A stretch of 64,000 nt of DNA from Desulfotomaculum nigrificans DSM 574. Lineage in GTDB: Bacteria > Bacillota > Desulfotomaculia > Desulfotomaculales > Desulfotomaculaceae. The notes under the pieces are model-generated. The model saw only the letters and a list, made by a program, of their open reading frames with translations. It made no database searches and had not been told where the DNA came from. The stretch lies in assembly GCF_000189755.2 (NCBI RefSeq), contig NZ_KI912183.1:1862257-1926256 (forward strand), read 5' to 3'. Below are positions 24,178 to 31,149 of this stretch, piece after piece; the first letter of the stretch is position 1; each line of letters begins with the position of its first letter. A program made the translations under genes and the position numbers.

Positions 24178-24224
24178 TGAAAAAAATTGCCTAATCCCTT
24201 GGGCAAAAACTTAGAGGTGTAGCT
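24178..24224 (-). ncRNA. Candidate small RNA 3, or attenuated leader
   Basis: Box B13 and TATACT (24231-24236) are followed by a short ORF-free leader containing GAAGCTACACCTCT, then hairpin TTGCC/GGCAA and TTTTTTT. The layout matches RNA 2, which has GAAGACACACCTCC. It may be a stand-alone RNA or an attenuator for 23997-24125. Confidence 0.45.
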
Positions 24225-24230
24225 TCGTTT

Positions 24231-24287
24231 AGTATAAATTGCTAATGTTACAAACACGTCACGGACAGGTAACATTTTTGTGATATT
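24231..24287 (-). promoter_or_regulatory. Box B13 with -10 TATACT
   Basis: Minus-strand TGTTA, CGTGA and TGTAA half-sites at 11-bp steps. It overlaps the 3' end of the frame-corrected LPLTN gene. Confidence 0.65.
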
Positions 24288-24770
24288 ACTCCCAGTGCCG
24301 CCTCTCTTTATCCCAGTTGCCTATCCGGTTGCTTCTATTATCATACCACTCGTAATCCGGATGATAATCGGAGTCCATTTGGTGAAACCAGGGGTAATGT
24401 CACCGGGATAGGATTGTGGACGCTTTTGGGCAGGTTGTTGAGTGGTATTTGACTCCTCTGCACTCTGACCGGGTTCTGGTAAGTTACGATCAGGCTGCTG
24501 CGTAGCCGGAGGTGCAGTTGATTCAATCTCTTCTGTTCTGGGGCCAGTTTGCTTAAATGTGCCGTCGGTCTGCTTTGATTCTTTTGTAGAGTTAGTACTT
24601 GGCGGTAGGTTTTTTTCAACTGGCTGCGATTCTTCATAAACTTCCATAACTACCTCACTAGGTACCTCATAATAGGAACTAGCAAATATGTTGGTCAATG
24701 GCAATATGCCCGATATTATTACTAAACCTACTGCTAGAATAAGAAAAATGCTTTCCCTCGTCCACTTCAT
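24286..24770 (-). pseudogene. LPLTN-family anchored protein with C-terminal frameshift
   Basis: An ATG at 24770 after AAAAGGGGAAGG starts an anchor ending LPLTNIFASSYYEV and a Pro/Gln/Glu linker to QKRPQSYPG. The open frame then ends at 24321 with unlike sequence. One frame over, from about 24400, the DNA reads HYPWFHQMDSDYHPDYEWYDN and ends RRHWE at 24286, matching the tail of 18049-18585. A single-base indel near 24400 therefore replaced the tail. It may be a real mutation or a sequence error. Box B14 lies upstream. Confidence 0.7.
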
Positions 24771-24802
24771 TGTCCTTCCCCTTTTCCTCACGGTGTAATT
24801 GT

Positions 24803-24857
24803 ATTTTAACTATGTAATATCACAGGAATATAACACTTCTTTAACATTTTTGTTACA
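24803..24857 (-). promoter_or_regulatory. Box B14 with -10 TAAAAT
   Basis: Minus-strand TGTTA and TGTGA half-sites precede TAAAAT (24803-24808) for the LPLTN gene at 24286-24770. Confidence 0.65.
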
Positions 24858-24912
24858 TGATTGTTTCTTTGAACACAAGTAATGAACATCATCCAAGGTT
24901 TGAAGAGATTTG

Positions 24913-24968
24913 ACTATAGCACTCCTTTGTCACATCCATGTTACAACCATTTAACGTTATTGTGATTT
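24913..24968 (-). promoter_or_regulatory. Box B15 with -10 TATAGT
   Basis: A second minus-strand box precedes TATAGT (24913-24918), about 60 bp upstream of B14. The two are tandem promoters or one is a remnant. Confidence 0.6.
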
Positions 24969-24979
24969 TCGGACAAGTT

Positions 24980-25012
24980 ATATCACAAAAAGTTTTTACT
25001 CCTGTAACAGTG
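24980..25012 (+). promoter_or_regulatory. Box B16
   Basis: Plus-strand AGTTTTTACTCC and TGTAACAGTGG repeats diverge from B15. TTATCCTA follows as a possible -10 for 25100-25336. Confidence 0.6.
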
Positions 25013-25099
25013 GTGAAAAGTTGATCCGTTATCCTAGGTATATAGACTAGGAGTCGAACAAACCGTGGATAAAGAAAACGCATGAAAGGGGGATTGGGA

Positions 25100-25336
25100 A
25101 TGGCAAGAGCAAAGAAGGTCACGGTATCTAGGGGAATTATTTCCTCTATAGATTTTGATAATGGATTAGTAGAAGTAAGAAACCCATCTGGTAGTACCAG
25201 ATATACCATCTTACCTGAAAATTTATTTGATACAGACGGAGCCATCATTTCTATTGAAGAGCTACGGCCAGGTGACCACGTATTCATCAGTGAGACCGAT
25301 TATGTTGCAGTAATGAAAGTATTAAAGGCCGTTTAG
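25100..25336 (+). CDS. Hypothetical 78-residue beta-rich protein
   Basis: The ATG at 25100 follows AAAGGGGGATTGGGA; the in-frame ATG at 25082 has no ribosome site. The product reads RAKKVTVSRGIISSIDFDNG and LRPGDHVFISETDYVAVMKV, a short alternating-hydrophobic pattern suggesting a small beta barrel, possibly of DUF5666 type. There is no signal peptide. It lies under divergent box B16 and heads a run of five small plus-strand genes. No certain family. Confidence 0.6.
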   Translation: MARAKKVTVSRGIISSIDFDNGLVEVRNPSGSTRYTILPENLFDTDGAIISIEELRPGDHVFISETDYVAVMKVLKAV

Positions 25337-25420
25337 CCATAACAATCACAATCCCTGCGACCCATCAATGATTAATCGACTTGAACTTAATTCAAGATAC
25401 CGACACAGGGAGGATCTACT

Positions 25421-25687
25421 ATGACTTGTTTAATTGTCGGAGCTGATAGTATTGGTAGTAAAGAAAAGGATCTAAGAGACATGGGCTTCCGGGAAGTGAT
25501 CCATTGGAACGGGCGAACCCTGCGTGAGCCAAAGCAGCTTCCCAGCAGGATTCACCTGGTGGTGGTAATTACCGGTTTTATTAACCACAACTACATGCAC
25601 AAAGTAAAAAAGCTGGCTAAAAAGTCCGGCATCCGGGTGATTTACATCAAGCGAGGCTTATCGGAATTAACCTGTGCCATAAGCTAA
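25421..25687 (+). CDS. DUF2325-family protein
   Basis: This 88-residue cytoplasmic protein matches the layout of DUF2325: a Rossmann-like start (MTCLIVGADSIGSKEKDL), HWNGRT, then a strand (LVVVITGFINHNYMHKVKK) and IRVIYIKRGLSEL. The family is found in clostridia and metal reducers and has no assigned role. The ATG follows CAGGGAGG. It sits 84 bp after 25100-25336. Confidence 0.75.
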   Translation: MTCLIVGADSIGSKEKDLRDMGFREVIHWNGRTLREPKQLPSRIHLVVVITGFINHNYMHKVKKLAKKSGIRVIYIKRGLSELTCAIS

Positions 25688-25829
25688 CCTTAAAGCATTC
25701 TACCGGGTTGCCGTCAACAATAAATGTTCTACCGGATTGGCTCGGTTTAAATATTGGACATTCAGTATAGAATTTAACTTTCCATTATATATACATTTTT
25801 TACGTAAAATTCAGGAGGCCTAAAGGAAT

Positions 25830-26057
25830 ATGCAAATAAAGCAAAAAGAAAAAGTACTGCAAATTTATGAAAAACGCTTAACAATCCATTGGAACCAGGA
25901 GAACAACCAAAATATCGCCAGAATTTATGACTACCGTGAGGTTGAACTCTGTAAACCGCTACACTTCAAAAATAGCAAAGAGGGTTACAAAAGTTTACTG
26001 CTATGGGTCAAAAATATTTCTCACACAGCGAACAAAGCAAGTTGTTCGCTAGTATGA
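25830..26057 (+). CDS. Hypothetical 75-residue protein
   Basis: An ATG follows CAGGAGGCCTAAAGGA. The product is basic and soluble (MQIKQKEKVLQIYEKRLTIH, then LCKPLHFKNSKEGYKSLLLW) with no signal peptide. It lies 21 bp before 26079-26465 and is probably cotranscribed. I do not recognise a family. Confidence 0.55.
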   Translation: MQIKQKEKVLQIYEKRLTIHWNQENNQNIARIYDYREVELCKPLHFKNSKEGYKSLLLWVKNISHTANKASCSLV

Positions 26058-26078
26058 TTACGAAAGGAGATAACAAAG

Positions 26079-26465
26079 ATGGCTAAACTCTATTTTGGCG
26101 GAGCCCTTGATACCATAAAAAGTGTTATTCTCACAGGATTTAAGCCCGGCCACATTCTAAGAAGCAGCATTGCAGATGCAATGTTAGATGCCCGGAATGC
26201 TGTGGGTTTAAATAAATTCTACAGGCCTGCTGTCATGGTTTTGGAAGTTCCGGCCAATGCCAGAGCTATCTCAACTAGCGGGTCTGGGGTCAAGGTTCTA
26301 CGTAGTTTTGCACCGGTCAGCCTTGATATCATTCTAATAAAGATTGATTTCCGCTCACCTCAGCTAGTTATGGTTGCCGGCAAGGTTTCCCCGCTCTCTG
26401 TTCTGGATATGAAAACACATCAACCAGGGGCCAGAGGTAAAAAGAAAATTAGTCTCAGTTTATAA
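26079..26465 (+). CDS. Hypothetical 128-residue protein
   Basis: The ATG follows GAAAGGAGA. The product reads MAKLYFGGALDTIKSVILTG, ARNAVGLNKFYRPAVMVLEV, then a strand-rich part and a basic end (GARGKKKISLSL). There is no signal peptide or membrane helix. It follows 25830-26057 closely. No family is recognised. Confidence 0.6.
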   Translation: MAKLYFGGALDTIKSVILTGFKPGHILRSSIADAMLDARNAVGLNKFYRPAVMVLEVPANARAISTSGSGVKVLRSFAPVSLDIILIKIDFRSPQLVMVAGKVSPLSVLDMKTHQPGARGKKKISLSL

Positions 26466-26548
26466 GTTACTATTTTTCTAGAAGACAGCTTATTATAGAG
26501 GATACTACCAATTTTAAATAAATTTCCTTACTCTAGGAGGTTGCACTG

Positions 26549-26743
26549 ATGAACATTTTAAAAGAGATTAAACTAGGTGATTGTGTAGATTTTGGGTTGG
26601 ACGGTTATGGATACATCATCGGCGAAAACAAAGAAGGTACTGCTTATTACATCACAATTGAAGAAGAGGATAGAACCAACCCCCTGGCACACGGGTGGTA
26701 CATTTTAAAAAACCTTGCCACAAGAATAATTGAAGTATATTAA
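26549..26743 (+). CDS. Hypothetical 64-residue acidic protein
   Basis: The ATG follows TAGGAGGTTGCACTG. The product (MNILKEIKLGDCVDFGLDGY, ITIEEEDRTNPLAHGWYILK) looks like a small SH3-like or beta-barrel fold with the G-D-x-V-x-F start often seen there, but this is weak. It is the last of five small plus-strand genes, with a GGGTGCG/GTACCC hairpin about 100 bp downstream. Confidence 0.55.
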   Translation: MNILKEIKLGDCVDFGLDGYGYIIGENKEGTAYYITIEEEDRTNPLAHGWYILKNLATRIIEVY

Positions 26744-26837
26744 TAGATAAGGGAGTGTCGCAAAATTACTTTCTGAAGTAGTTAGCTCAATCTTTTGTGT
26801 GTAATAAAAAACAAAATTTCAAGATATTTACAATAAT

Positions 26838-26868
26838 TATGGGGTGCGAAATATACCGTACCCTTTTA
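26838..26868 (+). terminator. Probable terminator
   Basis: GGGTGCG pairs with GTACCC, then TTTTATTA. The loop GAAATATACC resembles that of the terminator at 28206. Confidence 0.55.
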
Positions 26869-26914
26869 TTACGTCTTGACCCAATATTTAACAAATCTTC
26901 AATTTACCTACTAC

Positions 26915-26946
26915 CCCTCTAAATAAAAGTTATTTTTTCGGATAAC
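26915..26946 (+). promoter_or_regulatory. SigI-type promoter P9
   Basis: CCCTCTAAAT, 14 nt, CGGATAAC. The -35 is divergent but the spacing and -10 are exact. It drives the riboswitch leader and the CAP gene. Confidence 0.5.
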
Positions 26947-26954
26947 TCATTGAG

Positions 26955-27090
26955 AACATGGCCGAATTCCCTGTACCAGGAATACGGGGGGACTTATTAT
27001 GGGGCGAATCCTTTACAGGAGGTGAGCTTTTTAGAAAAGGATGGGTACCCTAGAACCCAAGCCCGGCAACTAACCCCGAAGGCCAAAGGT
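26955..27090 (+). ncRNA. c-di-AMP (ydaO/yuaA-type) riboswitch, copy 1
   Basis: GGCCGAATTCC, ACGGGGGGAC, GGGGCGAATCC and GGCAACTAACCCCGAAGGCC follow the order of conserved blocks of the ydaO RNA. GGCC ends can pair as helix P1. Known ydaO RNAs bind cyclic di-AMP and control wall-remodelling genes. Confidence 0.8.
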
Positions 27091-27114
27091 ACAAGGAATA
27101 AGGCAGTTTTCAAT

Positions 27115-27236
27115 TTGTGTGCCGAATCCCAGTCAACTGGGTACGGGGGAACCAAATTGGGGGTGAATCCTTTTGTTTTTAAAAGGTAGGGTTATCCTTA
27201 CCCGAATCCGTCAGCTAACTCCGGAGGCTTGTAAGG
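27115..27236 (+). ncRNA. c-di-AMP (ydaO/yuaA-type) riboswitch, copy 2
   Basis: GTGCCGAATCCC, ACGGGGGAACC, GGGGGTGAATCC, CTTACCCGAATCCGTCAGC and TAACTCCGGAGGC match the ydaO consensus more closely than copy 1. It ends about 15 bp before the CAP gene start, so it may act on translation or by termination. Confidence 0.87.
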
Positions 27237-27250
27237 AGAGGAGTAAGAAA

Positions 27251-28195
27251 ATGAATTTGCGACTTAAGAAAGTTTCCATCTTCCTGGCAGCATTTTTCGT
27301 TCTTGGTATTCTGTTACCGTTTATGGCCCCGCAGGCATCTCTGGCAGCAGCCGGTGATGATCAGGATTTTGTGACACTGGTGAATCAGGCCAGATCTAAG
27401 GCCGGTCTACCCGTTCTTACATATGACCGAGAATTATCCATCCAGGCAGCTAATAATCTGGATTACTATTTAAAAACCGGACAAACCCCCGGCTCGGCTA
27501 TGTTAATTCAAATTGCAAAGGCTGGCGGCTACAGCAGCATCGGTCAGACCTTTGTCAGTGGCAGTGATGTCAAAACCATGTTTGATAAGCAGTTAAAGTA
27601 TTATGGCAGTAGTTCTATCCTGAACACTAAATACAACCGTATCGGTTTAGTGATTACCGAAACAGCTACCGGCAAGCTTTGCGTGCAGCTGCTGGCCACT
27701 AAGAAAGATGTACAGGTACAGCCGCAACCAGCTCCAGCACCCCAACCTGCTCCAGAGCCACAGCCACAGCCCGCTCCACAACCTGTTCCGCAACCGTCTA
27801 CCTTTATGAGTGAGATGCAACAGCAAGTGGTAGATCTGGTGAACCAGGAAAGGGCAAAATATGGTCTCAAACCGCTAACAGCTAAGCAAGACCTTACTTC
27901 TGTAGCCCAGTTGAAGGCCCAGGACATGTATCAAAACCGGTACTTTGACCATACCTCTCCCACCTATGGGACTCCCTTTGACATGATGCGTAAGTTTGGT
28001 ATTAGTTATACCGCAGCCGGTGAGAATATTGCTATGGGACAGAAGACAGCGGCCCAAGTTGTGCAGGACTGGATGAACAGCCCGGGACACAGGGCCAACA
28101 TTTTAAATGCCAACTACAATGAGATTGGTATAGGTGTTTACAACAGTTATACCGGTTACGGCTACATCTGGGTTCAGATGTTTGCTCGGAGATAA
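27251..28195 (+). CDS. Secreted double CAP/SCP-domain protein
   Basis: This 314-residue exported protein has a signal peptide ending ASLAAA. A shortened, degenerate CAP-like domain (VTLVNQARSKAGLPVLTYDR, about 40-150), a Pro/Gln/Ala stalk and a complete C-terminal CAP domain follow (VVDLVNQERAKYGLKPL to the end), with DHTSP, GENIA, SPGHRANI and YIWVQMF motifs typical of YkwD-type proteins. The ATG at 27251 after GGAGAGGAG is chosen over upstream TTG codons inside the riboswitch. It is controlled by SigI-type P9 and tandem c-di-AMP riboswitches, and so tied to wall stress. Confidence 0.9.
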   Translation: MNLRLKKVSIFLAAFFVLGILLPFMAPQASLAAAGDDQDFVTLVNQARSKAGLPVLTYDRELSIQAANNLDYYLKTGQTPGSAMLIQIAKAGGYSSIGQTFVSGSDVKTMFDKQLKYYGSSSILNTKYNRIGLVITETATGKLCVQLLATKKDVQVQPQPAPAPQPAPEPQPQPAPQPVPQPSTFMSEMQQQVVDLVNQERAKYGLKPLTAKQDLTSVAQLKAQDMYQNRYFDHTSPTYGTPFDMMRKFGISYTAAGENIAMGQKTAAQVVQDWMNSPGHRANILNANYNEIGIGVYNSYTGYGYIWVQMFARR

Positions 28196-28205
28196 TCAGC
28201 AAATA

Positions 28206-28243
28206 CAGGGTGTGAAGTATACCGCACCCTGTATTTTTTTGCC
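28206..28243 (+). terminator. Intrinsic terminator
   Basis: ACAGGGTG pairs with CGCACCCTGT, then ATTTTTTT. Confidence 0.85.
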
Positions 28244-28297
28244 TACTTAGAAGTACCTATAGATATTTCCAATTAACACAGCTGTAACATAATTGCA

Positions 28298-28324
28298 AGG
28301 GGCCAATAGGCCCTGTTTCTTTAT
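28298..28324 (+). terminator. Short hairpin GGGGCC/GGCCCT
   Basis: AGGGGCC-AATA-GGCCCT is followed by GTTTCTTT. No gene lies between it and the CAP terminator. Confidence 0.5.
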
Positions 28325-28379
28325 GTACATGACTAGGAAATGGAACCAGGGTTATTTGTCCTATAAACTTAAAAAAGCA

Positions 28380-28438
28380 AAGAAAAAAGCCCAATTTCTT
28401 GGGCCACACAAAAAAATATATAAACGGAGGTGTGTCTT
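28380..28438 (-). ncRNA. Candidate small RNA 2 (about 58 nt)
   Basis: Box B17 and TATAAT (28446-28451) are followed by GAAGACACACCTCC, a U-rich stretch, hairpin GCCCAAGAAATTGGGC (identical to RNA 1) and TTTTTT. No start codon with a ribosome site lies between. ACACCTCC is complementary to Shine-Dalgarno sequences, so a translation-blocking role is possible. Confidence 0.5.
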
Positions 28439-28445
28439 CCTTTGT

Positions 28446-28499
28446 ATTATAATCTAGCTTTGTTACAACTAAGTCACACCTTTATAACATTTTTGTAAC
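28446..28499 (-). promoter_or_regulatory. Box B17 with -10 TATAAT
   Basis: Minus-strand TGTTA, TGTGA and TGTAA at 11-bp steps. It lies downstream of feoA and points only at candidate RNA 2. Confidence 0.65.
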
Positions 28500-28541
28500 T
28501 TTGCTTTAAAGTTAGACCAATTTGAAATTCAGAAACTAGGC

Positions 28542-28823
28542 TTAAGCAAGAATCTCAATACATTGGGCGATATTGTGATCAACTGCCAGAGTGGTATTAC
28601 CCACCTTAAACACTACGGAAGGAGATTTCTGAATTACTTTTACCGGCATTCCCGGTAATACACCCATCGCCATGATCTTCTTTAAAATGTTATCATCTTT
28701 GGTATGAATTCCAGTAATAGTCCCACCTTTTCCTACTTCGGCATCGAGCAGCAGCATGGAATTTTTGTTAACAGCCACCTGTGACATAACTTTGGATATG
28801 GTTTCAGCCCGTCCAATACTCAT
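28542..28823 (-). CDS. feoA: FeoA-domain protein
   Basis: This 93-residue cytoplasmic protein has the SH3-like FeoA core (DDNILKKIMAMGVLPGMPVK, then VVFKVGNTTLAVDHNIAQCI) and a short N-terminal extension. FeoA supports ferrous iron uptake by FeoB. The ATG at 28823 overlaps the stop of the zinc-ribbon gene (ATGA), so translation is coupled; the upstream ATG at 28838 lies inside that gene. It is the last gene of the feo operon. Confidence 0.88.
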   Translation of the reverse strand: MSIGRAETISKVMSQVAVNKNSMLLLDAEVGKGGTITGIHTKDDNILKKIMAMGVLPGMPVKVIQKSPSVVFKVGNTTLAVDHNIAQCIEILA

Positions 28824-28993
28824 GATTTCTTCACCCATTTCTTGACTAATTTAACAAGCCCGGCCTCAGGCATCATTTCATAATTGCATCTGGGGCATTT
28901 GATTTTTCGGCAACCATTACTCAAGGCACAACCGCTGCAGCCTTTGTTGGCCGTATCTTCCCTAAATTCAACGCCACAAAAACTACATTTCAA
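28820..28993 (-). CDS. Zinc-ribbon protein of the feo operon
   Basis: This 57-residue protein starts at a TTG directly after the TAA of feoB-C, with GGGGGGA as ribosome site. CSFC and CPRC pairs, with a further GCSGCALSNGC cluster between, make eight Cys in all, enough for one or two metal sites. It ends in a basic helix (LVKLVKKWVKKS). Similar small Cys proteins accompany feoB in anaerobes; a role in iron handling or sensing is inferred from position. Confidence 0.7.
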   Translation of the reverse strand: MKCSFCGVEFREDTANKGCSGCALSNGCRKIKCPRCNYEMMPEAGLVKLVKKWVKKS

Positions 28994-30448
28994 TTAAATC
29001 CCCCCAATCATCTTTAATAACAGGTTTAGTACATATCCTGCCAAGAAAGCAAAGGGGAAAATAAATCCGGCGATGGCCAAGGCTGTTTTTAAGCCCCGTT
29101 CCTTCAGCATCATGCTAAACTGGGCGATGCAAGGTACAAACAAGGTGAGGGTTGCTGCTGCCACCACCAGCTGTTCGGTGGACAAAGCACCGTTCTGCTG
29201 CAGGTCGTACAGACCTGCAGCACCGTAATCCCTTCGGAAGAATCCAAATAGGAAGGCCACAGCTGCTTCTGCAGGTAAACCAATCAGGTTCATCACAGGT
29301 TCCAGGGCCTTCACAACCAGATCAAAGAGTCCTGTGAGTCTGCCAGCCCAAATAAGCACACTGGCTAAAATAAAGATGGGTAAAATTTCAAGAAAGTACC
29401 ACTGCATACGAGTGTAGGTTTTGCTCACCACATTGGCGATGGTTGGCATTCTTAAAGGAGGCACTTCCATATAAAAGATCGGTTTGTCGCCGGGCATTAA
29501 TTTAGCCGTAAGGAAGCCGATAAACAGGAAGACCAGCGTAAGGAAACTCACCCATGCGGCTAAAGCTAGGGGCTTGCCGGAGAGAAGGGCCAAAATAACC
29601 CCCAATTGAGCGGAGCAGGGAATGGCCAAGGCCAGCAGCAGGGTGGCAATGATGCGCTCTCTTTTGGTCTCCAAAGTTCTGGTCACCATCGTAGCCATCG
29701 TGTCGCATCCAAAACCCAGGGTCATGGGAATTACTGCCCGCCCGTTTAGGCCAATGGCCTTGAATACACGGTCCACCAGAAGGGCCAACCGGGGTAAGTA
29801 ACCGGAATCTTCAATGATAGAAAAGGCGATAAAGAAGGTACCAACAATTGGTAAGATAATGGCAATAGCATAGCGAATACCTAACGTAATAATGCCATAA
29901 TCATTGGCAATGAGGTCTTGAACAACTGGCCAGGGTATGTACCTGGCAGTCCAGACGTTTACCAGGGGATTAATATAGATTTCAAAAACATCCGCCTCCA
30001 AGAAATCCACCAGGGTACCGGCGCCAAAAACACCCACAAACTGGTACAGGCCGTAATATAGTACCAGAAGTAAGATCGGTATCCCGGTAAAGGGGTTTAT
30101 GGTCAATTTATTGAGTATTTCAGAAAAACGATTGTTATCTGTAACTTTCCCTTCTTTAACAGCATCTGCCAAAAGGCTGTTGGTAAGTTCCTGTCTTTTC
30201 AAGGTAATCACATAGTTTATCGGTTGCTCAAAGGCCACAGAGGTTTCTTGGATAACTTTTTGAATACCAGCGTAAGAATTTTCCTTCTCCTGAACCAATT
30301 GGTGGATTTCTTTATCTCCCTGCAGGAGAAGCAATGCTATGGTTCTCGTGGAAAGTTTATAAGTATGCTTTAGGCTGCTCTCTATTTTTTGTACTGCAGC
30401 CTGTATGTCCGTGTTGTAATTCATTTCATTAACTAACAAGCTTGCCAT
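28994..30448 (-). CDS. feoB: FeoB C-terminal (membrane) part, separate ORF
   Basis: This 484-residue part holds the helical linker (TYKLSTRTIALLLLQGD) and the polytopic permease with both Gate repeats (IPMTLGFGCDTMATMVTRTL and FGFFRRDYGAAGLYDL). It lacks the G domain, which lies upstream in the other frame. The ATG at 30448 overlaps the end of the G-domain ORF by 20 bp and has no good ribosome site. A one-base shift would join the two into a normal FeoB, so it is a natural split, a programmed frameshift or an indel. Together they import Fe(II). Confidence 0.88.
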   Translation of the reverse strand: MASLLVNEMNYNTDIQAAVQKIESSLKHTYKLSTRTIALLLLQGDKEIHQLVQEKENSYAGIQKVIQETSVAFEQPINYVITLKRQELTNSLLADAVKEGKVTDNNRFSEILNKLTINPFTGIPILLLVLYYGLYQFVGVFGAGTLVDFLEADVFEIYINPLVNVWTARYIPWPVVQDLIANDYGIITLGIRYAIAIILPIVGTFFIAFSIIEDSGYLPRLALLVDRVFKAIGLNGRAVIPMTLGFGCDTMATMVTRTLETKRERIIATLLLALAIPCSAQLGVILALLSGKPLALAAWVSFLTLVFLFIGFLTAKLMPGDKPIFYMEVPPLRMPTIANVVSKTYTRMQWYFLEILPIFILASVLIWAGRLTGLFDLVVKALEPVMNLIGLPAEAAVAFLFGFFRRDYGAAGLYDLQQNGALSTEQLVVAAATLTLFVPCIAQFSMMLKERGLKTALAIAGFIFPFAFLAGYVLNLLLKMIGGI

Positions 30449-30995
30449 TTTCTTTGATCACCCTTTTCAACTGTTCTACTCCCTCGCCTTTAACAAAGAC
30501 GGCACTTACCACCGGAACCCCCAGCCTTTTTTGCAAAGAGGACACATTTACATCTAGCCCTAACTTTTTTGCTTCATCCATCATGTTTAAAACCAAAACA
30601 ACCGGCAAACCAGCTTCAATCAGTTGTAGTGTTAGGGGTAGCATTCTTGGCAAGTTTTTTGCGTCCACCACATGGACCACCGCTTCCGGATGTTCATTGA
30701 GCAATAGTCGGCGAGATACCGCTTCTTCTTCCGTAATAGGTAACAGCGAATACATGCCTGGTGTATCTACCACTTCGAAATACTCGTCGCCAATTTTGCC
30801 CTTACCTCTGGATACCTCCACGGTTGTACCGGGGTAGTTGGATACTGTTACATAAGCACCGGTTAGGCGGTTAAACAAAACGCTTTTGCCTACATTGGGG
30901 TTGCCTACTAAAACTACTTTTTTAAGGCCGTGCAGTTCCAGTGGTTCGGTGTCCGAACCGCAACACTTACCACCTTTTCTCATTTTTTTCAGCAA
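30429..30995 (-). CDS. feoB: FeoB N-terminal G domain, separate ORF
   Basis: This 188-residue GTPase domain has G1 GNPNVGKS, a G2-region NYPGTTVE, G3 DTPG, G4 NMMD and a G5-like SAVFVKGEG. It normally gates the FeoB permease. The TTG at 30995 follows GAGGGAGGGA. An upstream in-frame start at 31034 would overlap the Fur-like site and is rejected. It heads the feo operon under box B18 and a Fur-like site, so both iron and the box regulator may control it. It stops in the 20-bp overlap with feoB-C. Confidence 0.88.
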   Translation of the reverse strand: MLKKMRKGGKCCGSDTEPLELHGLKKVVLVGNPNVGKSVLFNRLTGAYVTVSNYPGTTVEVSRGKGKIGDEYFEVVDTPGMYSLLPITEEEAVSRRLLLNEHPEAVVHVVDAKNLPRMLPLTLQLIEAGLPVVLVLNMMDEAKKLGLDVNVSSLQKRLGVPVVSAVFVKGEGVEQLKRVIKENGKLVS

Positions 30996-31018
30996 GGAAA
31001 TCCCTCCCTCATTAAGAA

Positions 31019-31033
31019 TGATAATTAATTTCA
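31019..31033 (-). promoter_or_regulatory. Fur-like site upstream of feoB
   Basis: TGATAATTAATTTCA matches 13 of 15 positions of the 7-1-7 Fur consensus. It lies between box B18 and the feoB start. Confidence 0.6.
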
Positions 31034-31042
31034 ATTACTGAG

Positions 31043-31101
31043 AAGAATTTACCACTCCAATGTTACAGGAATGTCACAGCTATGTAACATTTTTGTGACA
31101 A
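31043..31101 (-). promoter_or_regulatory. Box B18 upstream of feoB
   Basis: Minus-strand TGTTA, TGTGA and TGTAA at 11-bp steps are followed by TAAATT as a possible -10. Confidence 0.65.
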
Positions 31102-31106
31102 AAGGA

Positions 31107-31136
31107 AAAAGACTGCCGGTATTGGCAGTCTTTGAC
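31107..31136 (-). terminator. Intrinsic terminator
   Basis: AAAGACTGCC pairs with GGCAGTCTTTTT after the stop of 31150-31770. Confidence 0.85.
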
Positions 31137-31149
31137 ACTTGTTTTTCAA

